A stretch of 64,000 bases of DNA from Gordonia mangrovi (GTDB taxonomy: Bacteria > Actinomycetota > Actinomycetes > Mycobacteriales > Mycobacteriaceae). Under the pieces are notes generated by a model. It was given only the letters and a program-made list of their open reading frames with translations. It ran no database searches and was not told where the DNA came from. Each line of letters starts with the position of its first letter. Position 1 is the stretch's first letter. The stretch is taken from NCBI RefSeq assembly GCF_024734075.1, contig NZ_CP102850.1, forward strand, positions 3,286,001-3,350,000. Reading direction: 5' to 3'. This document shows positions 8,438-15,983 of this stretch, one piece after another. A program made the position numbers and the translations under genes.

Positions 8438-9148
8438 TCAAGTCGTGACGACAACCCAGGAAGTACGGGTGATCGGTTTCTTGCGACTGGCCGGCACCGT
8501 GTTCATGTCCACCACACCACCCAGCAACGCCCCGATATTCGTGGCCAGCACCATGCCCTCGGGGTTGACCACGCTTGTCCCTCGCGGTAGGTCGAGCAGG
8601 TCGTTCTGGCAGAGGGATTGGAACGTCGAGACGGTGACGTCCACGGCGACGACGCCGATGAGTTCGCCGTCTATCCGCACCGACTGCGCAAAGGTGAGTA
8701 CATACGCATTGGTTCCGCTGATGTCGACGAACGGCCCCGACGCGACGGGCCGGTTGGACTCCACGGCGTTACGCCACCACTCGGTGGCGACGATGTCATA
8801 GAAGTCGAGGGCCTCCGGTTCAGGGGCCACGCTCAACGGTTTCATGCCGACCTTGTTCTTGGCGGCGTCGGGTTGCTGGTACCACCACTGGGGTCGAATC
8901 CGCGCCGAATCATCCGGCACCGGCAAGAAGCCCATCCCGAGGACCGGTAGATCTGCGGAGTCGTAGAGAGTGCCGACGAACTCTTTGAACTGGTCGAGTG
9001 AGCGGCCTCGTCGTCCACCCGGCGTCGACGACGATTCTGCGATCACCTCGTCGCGCATCTGCAACAGCAAGCCGTGGACCTGACCTGTGAGGCCGACGAG
9101 TTTGCTCTTGAGTTCCGCGAGCACCTGATTGCTGGAGCGGTGGGTCAT
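8438..9148 (-). CDS. Soluble Cache-domain ligand-sensor protein
   Basis: A 236-residue protein with no signal peptide or membrane segment. An N-terminal helix (residues 1-45) leads into a Cache/PDC-like fold: QWWYQQPDAAKN, GPFVDISGTNAYVLTFAQSV, then DGELIGVVAVDVTVSTFQ, the usual Cache ending with the domain's Asp. Cache domains normally sit outside the cell on chemoreceptors and kinases and bind small amines, amino acids or acids. ATG 9148 overlaps the GntR stop (ATGA), so the two proteins are made together. A frame reaching 10096 exists, but its N-terminal half is only a shadow of the GntR gene. It may present a ligand signal to GntR; this is inference. Confidence 0.8.
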   Translation of the reverse strand: MTHRSSNQVLAELKSKLVGLTGQVHGLLLQMRDEVIAESSSTPGGRRGRSLDQFKEFVGTLYDSADLPVLGMGFLPVPDDSARIRPQWWYQQPDAAKNKVGMKPLSVAPEPEALDFYDIVATEWWRNAVESNRPVASGPFVDISGTNAYVLTFAQSVRIDGELIGVVAVDVTVSTFQSLCQNDLLDLPRGTSVVNPEGMVLATNIGALLGGVVDMNTVPASRKKPITRTSWVVVTT

Positions 9149-9954
9149 GGCCGGTCGCCCTCGATTCGACCGAGTTGCATGCGAAGCTCGATCAGGCCGT
9201 CGAGTGTTTCCTGGATGTGGTTCTCGGCGAGCGATCTGGCGGTCTCGCTGTCTTGCCGAATCACGGCCGCGACGATGGCTTGGTGTTGCGCGCAGGCGTT
9301 CTTGATCTCTTTGGCCTCCATGTCTGCAATCCACAGTAGGGGGGCCAGCGTAGTCATGATGCCCACCTCGACACGAGTGAGTTCGGCCGACCTCGTTGCC
9401 GCAGCGAGTTCGGCGTGAAAGCGAAAATCTGCCCTCACCCGCTCGCTGGGAGTATTCGCCTGTCCGAGCGATTCCGCCAGTGATGTCAACTTGCTGAGTT
9501 CGTATCCGCGGGCGCGAATCGCCGCCAGGTATGCCGCGCGGCCGGACACGGCCACGTGCAGGTCGCGGGTATCCCGGATTTCGTCGATGTTGAGGGCCAG
9601 TAGCTGCCGCTCGAGAATTGAACGGTCCTGGCCGGTGCCGGCCTTGATGAAGCTGCCGCCACCACGTCCGCGCCGGGTTTCGATCAGGCCTTGTCGTCGC
9701 AGCTCGGCCAACGAGGCACGGACGGTGACGTTCGAGACCTGCAGTTGCGCAGCGAGGTCGGCTTCGCTGGGCAGGGGTGCGCCATCCCTCAGTAGGCCCA
9801 AGGCGATGGCGTGCTGGAGGCGTTTGGTCACTACGTCGGAACGAGTGGCGGTATCGAGCGGATCCAGGGCCACTTGGAGCAGGGACGGGATGGTCGTGGG
9901 TTCCCTCCCGCCTAGCGGGCCGACTTCGCCGGAATGTCGCGATGCAGACGGCAC
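9145..9954 (-). CDS. GntR-family regulator, FadR/FCD subfamily
   Basis: Transcription factor of 269 residues. The winged helix (about residues 37-105) contains LPSEADLAAQLQVSNVTVRASL and the wing LIETRRGRGGGSF. The C-terminal all-helical FCD ligand domain keeps DFRFHAELAAAT, one of the segments carrying a metal/acid-binding residue, and NHIQETLDGLI. A GTG start at 9954 with GGTGGAAG upstream is plausible but not certain. It lies upstream of the dmf operon, in the same direction and coupled to the Cache protein, so it is the best candidate regulator of DMF use. Both repressor and activator roles remain open. Confidence 0.88.
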   Translation of the reverse strand: MPSASRHSGEVGPLGGREPTTIPSLLQVALDPLDTATRSDVVTKRLQHAIALGLLRDGAPLPSEADLAAQLQVSNVTVRASLAELRRQGLIETRRGRGGGSFIKAGTGQDRSILERQLLALNIDEIRDTRDLHVAVSGRAAYLAAIRARGYELSKLTSLAESLGQANTPSERVRADFRFHAELAAATRSAELTRVEVGIMTTLAPLLWIADMEAKEIKNACAQHQAIVAAVIRQDSETARSLAENHIQETLDGLIELRMQLGRIEGDRP

Positions 9955-10261
9955 TCGACTTCCACCCTTTCACAAGGATTCGCCATGCGGGTCGCAGCGT
10001 ATCCGAGCGTGGATGACTCGCTGCGACTTCCGCCCTGCGACACCGCGGCAGCGGCCACGGATAGCGTCGGGGTCGCCGCCCGTGCTGGGGGTACACGCTG
10101 TACCGCTCCGGGTGAAACGCTCACAGTGCCCCGACCGTTTGTATGGACATGACCGTAATCTTTACATGTTTTAGTTAATCACAGGATCTGCGCCGGAGCG
10201 CTGTACGGCTCTGCCGCGTTGCGCCGGTGTCGGCCGGACTTGCGCCGGGGTGCCGGTGGCA
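9955..10261. other. Promoter region of the GntR/Cache gene pair
   Basis: About 300 bp upstream of the regulator. An AT-rich segment at 10150-10180 contains ACATGT and AGTTAA, resembling a half-site of the dmf operator, but no convincing full palindrome. No gene is supported here. Confidence 0.4.
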
Positions 10262-10304
10262 AAGCTGCCCTCGTGGGGACGTGTTGTCCCGACGAGGGCA
10301 GCTT
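10262..10304 (-). terminator. Terminator of the aldehyde/amine dehydrogenase operon
   Basis: A 19-bp stem with one mismatch (AAGCTGCCCTCGT on the left arm) has a 5-nt loop. It lies about 50 bp after the stop of the amine dehydrogenase gene on the minus strand and upstream of the gntR promoter. Confidence 0.75.
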
Positions 10305-10351
10305 CGAGATGCGGAGGGCACGCCGGCTCCGGGTGTGTGCCGTAGCCGGTG

Positions 10352-12562
10352 TCAGACGAGCAGGTTGCCTTCGACCACCGGTCGCGCATCGCCGAGCTTG
10401 GGGAAGGTCTCATGGCCCCACACCTGGCGTTCCCTGATGAACGGCAGCGGTCGCTGCGGATCCGGCGATTCGAACTCGCGCGCCAACCGATGACCGTCGA
10501 AGACCGCATCCATCGCATGGCGGGGCTGCACGCAGTCGCCGACCTGGTAGACCGCCGCGATCCCGGCCTCGGACCAGCGATCCTGCTGCGCGCGCAGGTC
10601 CGTGAACAATTGTGAGTTGGAGACTCGAGTGGTTGTGAGAATCAGCGCATCACAGTCGAGTTCGACGACATCGTCGGAGAAGGTGCGGCCCCATTCGCCG
10701 GGTCTCTGCTCGGTCAGCTCGGCGCTGTCCTTGTACAGGAAGAACAGCTGGAGCTTGCCGTCTTTGAGCTCGGTGGCCCAGTGGTTCCGGATGTACTTGA
10801 TGCCCTTCGAATGCATCGTGCGCTTGTTGTTGGGCATCTCCATGGTGAACTTGGAGAACTCGAAGATGTCGTGGGTATTGGTCACGATGGTGACGTTCTT
10901 GCCCAGGTCGGCCATCATCTCGGCCATCGCGAACCCGGTGAAATGTCCGTCACCGTCGAGGATCACGACGTTGCGCCCGGGTACGTCCTTGCCTGCCATG
11001 ACCTGTTCGGGGGTGAGCACATTGGGCATCGTCGACGCGTTGACATTCGTCAACGGGGAATGAGTCTCCGGGCCCAGGCCGACCGGTGACCAGTGCGAAC
11101 CGGTCGCGATGACCACCTTTTCCGCGCCGTACTCGAGCACATCGTCGGCAGTCATCTCCGGGACACCGAGTTGCACCTGCACATTGTCCAGCTTCGACAG
11201 CATCACCTCGCGGTAGTCGATGAGGCGTCCGTACTCTCCGCAGCGGGGGTACTTGCTGACATCGCGCCAATGTCCACCCAGCTCGGTGGCGCTGTCACGC
11301 AGGTGCACCAGGTACCCGCGACGCCCAAGCGTGACCGCACACTCCATTCCGGCCGGACCGGCACCGACGACGAGTACCGCCTCGGGTTCGGTGACCTTCG
11401 TGAACTTCTCCGGGTGCCAGCCACGGCGGTATTCCTCACCGGTGGTGGCGTTCTGCGTGCAGTACATCAACGCCTGCTGCTGCATGCGGCCGACGCACAT
11501 ATTGCAGCCGATGCATTCGCGCACCTCGTCGGGCCGGCCCTCGGAGATCTTGGTCGGGAGGAACGGATCCGAGATGGAGGGGCGCGCGGCACCGATGATG
11601 TCGCACTGACCATTGCGGATTGCGGCGACCATGGCGTCGGGGTCGGTGAATCGGCCGTTGCTGACCACCGGAACGCTGACGATGTCCTTGGCGCCCTTGA
11701 TGAAACCGCTCGCCCAGTTGGGTTTGCGGAAACGTGAACTGCCCGCGTCTTCGCCCCATTCCTCGTAGTCGCCGATCTTGAGGCCCCAGAGGTCGACGAC
11801 GCCCTCTTTCTCCATGATCTCCAAGAACTTCGACCCCTCGTCGAAGTGCTTGATGCGGTGGTCGCCGTTGACCGTGTCCACCTCGAATCGGGTGGTGACC
11901 GCCATGGTGTCGCCGACGGCCTTCTTCAGGGCCGTCATGAGTTCGATGTAGAACCGGGCGCGGTTCTCCAGCGAGCCGCCGTATTCGTCGGTGCGATGGT
12001 TGTATCTGGTCTCCAGGAACTGCAGCGGGATCGTGGAGTCGCCGCCGGATACTTCGGCAATGTCGAAACCAGCCTGCTCCGCACGCTTCGCACCGAGGAT
12101 GTACATGTTGATGATGGCGCGAATGTCATCTTTGTCGGCGTAGGCTGCGTAGACGTTGCGCTCCGGAAAAACGTTGGAGGGCAACGGCGACGGTCCGCGG
12201 GCTGTCTCGCGTGCTTCCAGCCGCGGCGAGTGCATGCCGTTGTACCAGAGTTGCACCGACGCCAGCGATCCGTGTTTGTGGATCTCGTCGGTCAGGTGGC
12301 CGAGGTTGATGATGTCACCGTCGTCCCACAGCCGCGATGATGTGAATGGGAACTCGTCGGATTCGGGATGGATGGAACAGAAGTCGCTGGATACGACGCC
12401 CCAACCGCCTTCGGCCTTCATACCGCGGAAGCCGGCCTGGATTCCTGGTCGCTCGGAGCCGTAGCCGGTGGAATGGGATGTGGCCCAGAATCGGTTCCGC
12501 ATGGTCTTGGGGCCGAAGGTGATGGGTTCGAAAAGGATGTCGTGACGAGGATCGCGGGGCAT
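10352..12562 (-). CDS. Trimethylamine/dimethylamine dehydrogenase-family flavoprotein
   Basis: At 736 residues it matches the TMADH/DMADH family, which demethylates tri- or dimethylamine to an amine plus formaldehyde, passing electrons through FMN and a 4Fe-4S cluster to ETF. The N-terminal OYE-like barrel starts RDPRHDILFEPI. Cluster cysteines are Cys350, Cys353, Cys356 and Cys368 (CIGCNMC...C). A C-terminal ADP/FAD-like Rossmann region follows (VLVVGAGPAGME). Differences from Methylophilus TMADH by eye: the flavin-linking Cys30 is Ser31, aromatic-bowl Tyr60 is Phe61 and Trp355 is Met360, while the EWGEDAG tryptophan is kept. Next to DMFase, dimethylamine is the likely substrate. Other N-methyl substrates are possible because of the altered pocket. 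Confidence 0.88.
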   Translation of the reverse strand: MPRDPRHDILFEPITFGPKTMRNRFWATSHSTGYGSERPGIQAGFRGMKAEGGWGVVSSDFCSIHPESDEFPFTSSRLWDDGDIINLGHLTDEIHKHGSLASVQLWYNGMHSPRLEARETARGPSPLPSNVFPERNVYAAYADKDDIRAIINMYILGAKRAEQAGFDIAEVSGGDSTIPLQFLETRYNHRTDEYGGSLENRARFYIELMTALKKAVGDTMAVTTRFEVDTVNGDHRIKHFDEGSKFLEIMEKEGVVDLWGLKIGDYEEWGEDAGSSRFRKPNWASGFIKGAKDIVSVPVVSNGRFTDPDAMVAAIRNGQCDIIGAARPSISDPFLPTKISEGRPDEVRECIGCNMCVGRMQQQALMYCTQNATTGEEYRRGWHPEKFTKVTEPEAVLVVGAGPAGMECAVTLGRRGYLVHLRDSATELGGHWRDVSKYPRCGEYGRLIDYREVMLSKLDNVQVQLGVPEMTADDVLEYGAEKVVIATGSHWSPVGLGPETHSPLTNVNASTMPNVLTPEQVMAGKDVPGRNVVILDGDGHFTGFAMAEMMADLGKNVTIVTNTHDIFEFSKFTMEMPNNKRTMHSKGIKYIRNHWATELKDGKLQLFFLYKDSAELTEQRPGEWGRTFSDDVVELDCDALILTTTRVSNSQLFTDLRAQQDRWSEAGIAAVYQVGDCVQPRHAMDAVFDGHRLAREFESPDPQRPLPFIRERQVWGHETFPKLGDARPVVEGNLLV

Positions 12563-12626
12563 GGCACTGACCTTCTTGGGCTTTGTCGGCGTCGCCGACG
12601 GGTGTTACGGGGTGGGGGTGATGGGC

Positions 12627-14072
12627 TCAGTAGTCGAGCGACGACATGACGTGCTTGAGTCGGGTGTAGTCCTCGAGGCCATACACCGACAGATCCTTGC
12701 CGTAGCCGGAGTGCTTGAAACCGCCGTGCGGCATCTCCGCCACCAAGGGGATATGGCAATTGATCCACACGCAGCCGAAATCGAGTCGTCGGGACACTCG
12801 CATGGCCCGGCTGTGATCGCGTGTCCACACGCTCGAGGAGAGCGCGTAGGGGACGTCGTTGGCCCATCGGACTGCTTGGTCCTCACCGTCGAACTGCTGC
12901 ACGGTGATCACCGGGCCGAAGAGCTCGGTCTTGCTGGCCTCATCATCCTGGCGCAGACCCGAGACGACGGTCGGTTCGTAGTAGTAGCCGGCGGCGAAGT
13001 CCGCTTCGTCGTTGCGACGACCACCGGCGTGTACGGTCGCATGGTCGGGCAGCCGGTCGATGAAACCGCCGACGCGGGCGAGCTGGTTCGGGTTGTTGAC
13101 AGGTCCGAGGATCGCGTCGGCCGAGTCGAGCCCGCCGGGCTTGGTCGCACGAGCCTGCTCGGTCAGTGCGGCCACCAGCTCGTCGTGGATGCCCGGCGCT
13201 GCGAGCACGCGGGTGGCGGCGGTGCAGTCCTGCCCGGCGTTGAAATAGCCTGCGCTGGCGATACCTTCGGCCGTCTTGGCGATGTCCGCGTCATCGAATA
13301 CGATCACTGGGGCCTTGCCGCCGAGCTCGAGGTGTACCTTCTTGAGGTCAGTGGCTGCCGATCCGGCAACCTCCATGCCCGCGCGTACCGATCCGGTGAC
13401 GGAGACCATCTGCGGGGTCTTGTGCGCTACGAGTTCGCGTCCGGTATCCCGATCCCCGGTGACGACGTTGAAGACACCGCTCGGCAGATGCTCTTGGGCG
13501 ATCTCGGCAAGCAACACCGCCGTCAACGGGGTGGTGTCGCTGGGCTTGAGTACCACGGTGTTGCCTGCGGCAATCGCCGGCGCAAACTTCCACACCGCCA
13601 TCATCATCGGGTAGTTCCAGGGTGTCACTTGTCCGACGACGCCGATCGGCTCGCGTCGCAGGAACGACGTGAACCCGGACATGTATTCGCCGGCTGACCG
13701 ACCCTCCAGGACACGCGCAGCGCCCGCGAAGAAGCGGATCTGGTCAGTCATCGGCCCGATCTCCTCGGCCTTGATGAGTGCCGCAGGCATCCCTGTGTTC
13801 TTGGATTCGATGGCGACGAGTTCGTCCGCCCGCTGCTCGATGGAGTCGGCGATCCGCAGCAGTGCTCGCTGACGGTCGGCGGGGATCGTGTCCCGCCAGC
13901 CCTCGAATGCGTCCGATGCTGCCGCGAACGCGTCATCGACATCCTCGGCACTGCTGACCGGAGCAGAACCAAAGGGTAGGCCGGTTGCCGGACTTATGAC
14001 TGCTGCAGTCTTGCCGGACCGTGCCGGCTGCTGCTTGCCTCCGATGAAATTGTGCACTGTTACATCAGTCAT
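12627..14072 (-). CDS. NAD-dependent aldehyde dehydrogenase (betaine-/aminobutyraldehyde-type)
   Basis: ALDH superfamily enzyme of 481 residues with all core features: TPWNYP in the cofactor fold, GSVRAGMEVAG, the general-base motif LELGGKAP, catalytic Cys283 in GQDCTAA, and ELFGPV. The family oxidises small aldehydes to acids in the cytoplasm. It is first in an operon with the amine dehydrogenase (64-bp gap) and lies downstream of a dmf-like operator. Oxidation of formaldehyde or of an amine-derived aldehyde is therefore plausible, though family members seldom prefer formaldehyde. An ATG start with GAGAAGG upstream is clear. Confidence 0.88.
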   Translation of the reverse strand: MTDVTVHNFIGGKQQPARSGKTAAVISPATGLPFGSAPVSSAEDVDDAFAAASDAFEGWRDTIPADRQRALLRIADSIEQRADELVAIESKNTGMPAALIKAEEIGPMTDQIRFFAGAARVLEGRSAGEYMSGFTSFLRREPIGVVGQVTPWNYPMMMAVWKFAPAIAAGNTVVLKPSDTTPLTAVLLAEIAQEHLPSGVFNVVTGDRDTGRELVAHKTPQMVSVTGSVRAGMEVAGSAATDLKKVHLELGGKAPVIVFDDADIAKTAEGIASAGYFNAGQDCTAATRVLAAPGIHDELVAALTEQARATKPGGLDSADAILGPVNNPNQLARVGGFIDRLPDHATVHAGGRRNDEADFAAGYYYEPTVVSGLRQDDEASKTELFGPVITVQQFDGEDQAVRWANDVPYALSSSVWTRDHSRAMRVSRRLDFGCVWINCHIPLVAEMPHGGFKHSGYGKDLSVYGLEDYTRLKHVMSSLDY

Positions 14073-14234
14073 GGCGACCTTCTCCTCGATAGATCTGTTG
14101 AGCAGTAACGCATTTCAGGTCCACGCGTCGGCTGGTGCGTCGTCGGGCCCACAGGTGGCTACCTGAGCCGGAACGCGGGAACCGGTGCGTCCGCGGTGAC
14201 GACTGTTATGTCTGCCCATCTCTGCGTAAACATT

Positions 14235-14251
14235 TGACATTTAGTGTTATA
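14235..14251. promoter_or_regulatory. Putative operator upstream of the aldehyde/amine dehydrogenase operon
   Basis: TGACATTTAGTGTTATA matches the reverse strand of the dmfA1 operator at 12 of 17 positions, with the half-sites T-ACAT and TGTTATA retained. It is centred about 170 bp before the ALDH start. The shared site suggests one regulator for both DMF operons. Confidence 0.5.
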
Positions 14252-14552
14252 GCTTAGGTCGTCACGTCGTGCAACGCGAGAATTGTGGATCTGCAAGCGG
14301 CGGTACGAACGCAAGCGGCATGTGCCCAGGTGCGGAAGGTGCGCTCGCCGAAGACGCCGAAGTGAGAGCTGCCTGGCCCGGGGGGGCTGTGCCACGCCGC
14401 TGGCGTACCGGCTCGGTCTGGCCGAGCCGGCGGTGCGGATTGCGTCGCCGGCTCGGTCTGGCCGAGCCGGCGGTGCGGATTGCGTCGCGCGCACAGCGCT
14501 GTGCGCGCTGTTACGCCGGACGGCTGACCGCATTGCTCTAAACGGACTTGGG
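14252..14552. other. Non-coding, rearranged spacer with tandem repeat
   Basis: No gene is supported between the ALDH promoter and the dehydrogenase pseudogene. The stretch contains a two-copy 40-bp tandem repeat and other G+C-rich dyads (for example around ACAGCGCTGTGC near 14493), consistent with a rearranged junction. Confidence 0.5.
14408..14487. repeat. 40-bp tandem repeat, two identical copies
   Basis: Copies at 14408-14447 and 14448-14487 are identical. Each contains the dyad GGCTCGGtctgGCCGAGCC, able to form a hairpin. It sits beside the broken end of a pseudogene and may mark a past recombination or slippage event. Confidence 0.85.
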
Positions 14553-15070
14553 CTCCACCGGACTTCAGGATCTCGATGGCCTCGGCCGGAGCGACCCCGT
14601 TCTTCGCGGCAAGAGCCAGGCCCTCGAGTGTCAGCAGGCGCTGGGCGCCGGATATGACATTGTTGACGAGCTTCATGGCGTGCCCCGCGCCGACGTCGCC
14701 CGCGTGGAAGATGTTCGGGCTGATCGCCGACAGTACCTCCGACGCGCGAGCGCACTGATCGTCACTTGCGCCGACCATGATCGAGATGGTGCCGGCCTGG
14801 GCGCCCTTCGTTCCACCGCTGACCGGCGCGTCGATCAGATCGATGCCGTGCTGAGCGAGTTCGGTGGCCATGGCCCGCGTGGCCGTCGGATCGCCGGAGG
14901 TCTGGTCGACTACCAGAGCGCGGGAACGGAGATCGCCGGCAACCCGTCGGCGGCCAGCATGCTCACGGCAGATTGGCTGCGGTCGTAGACGGTCAAATTT
15001 TGTGGGTGAGCTGGAGACGGCTGGCGAGGGCACCACCCATGTTGCCGAGGCGGATGTATCCGATGCCCGT
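14553..15070 (-). pseudogene. 3-hydroxyisobutyrate dehydrogenase-family gene remnant
   Basis: NAD-binding beta-hydroxyacid dehydrogenase pieces appear in two frames. The N-terminal Rossmann stretch (GYIRLGNMGGALASRL) has Arg where the first fingerprint Gly belongs and no good start codon. A one-base loss near 14996-15000 breaks the frame. Roughly 40-50 residues are missing near 14920-14935 before ALVVDQTSGDP. The middle (DAPVSGGTKGAQAGT, GHAMKLVNN with its catalytic Lys) is intact. Similarity ends abruptly after ILKSGGA at about 14553, so the C-terminal third is gone. It is not a functional gene. Confidence 0.85.
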
Positions 15071-15125
15071 GTCACGCTCCTGTGTGATTTGGGTAGTGCG
15101 GCGCCTGTTGGGTGCCATGACGCAA

Positions 15126-15142
15126 TATCTACTGCAATAGAT
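15126..15142. promoter_or_regulatory. Putative operator copy 1 for cupin/MFS operon
   Basis: TATCTACTGCAATAGAT has arms ATCTA/TAGAT around a near-symmetric core (YTGCAR). It matches the second copy 149 bp downstream at 13 of 17 positions. The cognate regulator is not evident nearby. Confidence 0.55.
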
Positions 15143-15274
15143 GGTCAGATGGCTGTGGCACTTGTCACCTGCTCTGTTCAAGTCAACGCGACGCACAAGT
15201 TGATCCTGGCGAGGCACGAGATGAGTGAAAGAGGTTGACCGAGCGGGCTGCATGTGCCTACCATCACACCACGC

Positions 15275-15291
15275 TATTTATTGTGATAGAT
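15275..15291. promoter_or_regulatory. Putative operator copy 2 for cupin/MFS operon
   Basis: TATTTATTGTGATAGAT has the same pattern as the site at 15126, with consensus TATYTAYTGYRATAGAT. It lies about 145 bp before the cupin start. Confidence 0.55.
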
Positions 15292-15433
15292 ATACGGCAA
15301 GTAGCGCGGCTGGGCTCATCCACGACGAACGGCGCGACGACTTCGCGATCTCCGACGTGAGCTCGAACTCACAACTTCAGAATCTTCAGGCGGCAAGGCC
15401 GCACAGTGCAGAGAAGAAGGGCAGGCGACAGCT

Positions 15434-15952
15434 ATGACACCGCAGCATCACGGTGCACAGGCGCGCAGGGTGGTCACCGGAGTCGGTGCCGACGGCAAAT
15501 CGTGCATCGTCAGCGACGAGAACACTCCGGAGCGCGTCGTCGGTCCGGTGAACACCAAATGTGACATCTGGCGGGTGAACAACCTGCCGGTGGCCTACGA
15601 CGACGGGCCGGGTCTTGAGGCCGGCGTTGTCACGATGCCTGCCGAGGGTGGCTTCGTCTTCCGGGTCGTGACTTTCGCGCCTGACTCGGAGTGGGAGCAC
15701 CTCGACCCGGCGGATGTCATGCCCGGAGCCATCGATCCCGCCGAAGCGGGGGGTATCCCCGGGCTGCACGTGACCGAGACGGTGGACATCGTCACCATCC
15801 TCTCCGGCGAGATCGTCGCGATCATGGAGGCCGAGGAGACGGTCCTCCGGGCCGGCGACACCCTGGTCCAGCGCGGCACCAAACACGCCTGGAGCAATCG
15901 CACAGACCAACCCGTGACCTTGCAGTCGATCATGATCTCGGCCAAGGGCTGA
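15434..15952 (+). CDS. Cupin-domain protein
   Basis: A 172-residue soluble protein with one conserved beta-barrel toward the C-terminus: LHVTETVDIVTILSGEIVAIME, then LRAGDTLVQRGTKHAWSNR. The second half has the usual cupin G-D/H pattern, with only one clear histidine (KHAW) in place of the full metal set. Family members next to aromatic-acid transporters are often small hydrolase, isomerase or binding proteins of unknown activity. The ATG is preceded by GGGCAGGCGAC at modest match. It is first in the rightward set cupin, MFS, decarboxylase-like, cupin, MFS. No precise function can be given. Confidence 0.8.
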   Translation: MTPQHHGAQARRVVTGVGADGKSCIVSDENTPERVVGPVNTKCDIWRVNNLPVAYDDGPGLEAGVVTMPAEGGFVFRVVTFAPDSEWEHLDPADVMPGAIDPAEAGGIPGLHVTETVDIVTILSGEIVAIMEAEETVLRAGDTLVQRGTKHAWSNRTDQPVTLQSIMISAKG

Positions 15953-15983
15953 ACGGCAACTCGATAGAGAGATTGGAAAACTC

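Larger units (their letters stand above)
15071..15433. other. Control region upstream of the cupin/MFS operon
   Basis: No gene is supported. The stretch carries two copies of a related palindrome (15126-15142 and 15275-15291), probably operator sites for the rightward genes. Confidence 0.5.

Noticed and set aside
9149..10096. N-terminal extension of the Cache-domain frame
   Set aside because: The extra 316 codons overlap the GntR gene in another frame and are Arg/Pro-rich without homology; the ATGA start at 9148 fits better.
14408..14487. Possible start of a CRISPR or attachment-site array
   Set aside because: There are only two directly abutting copies with no spacer, so this is a plain tandem duplication.
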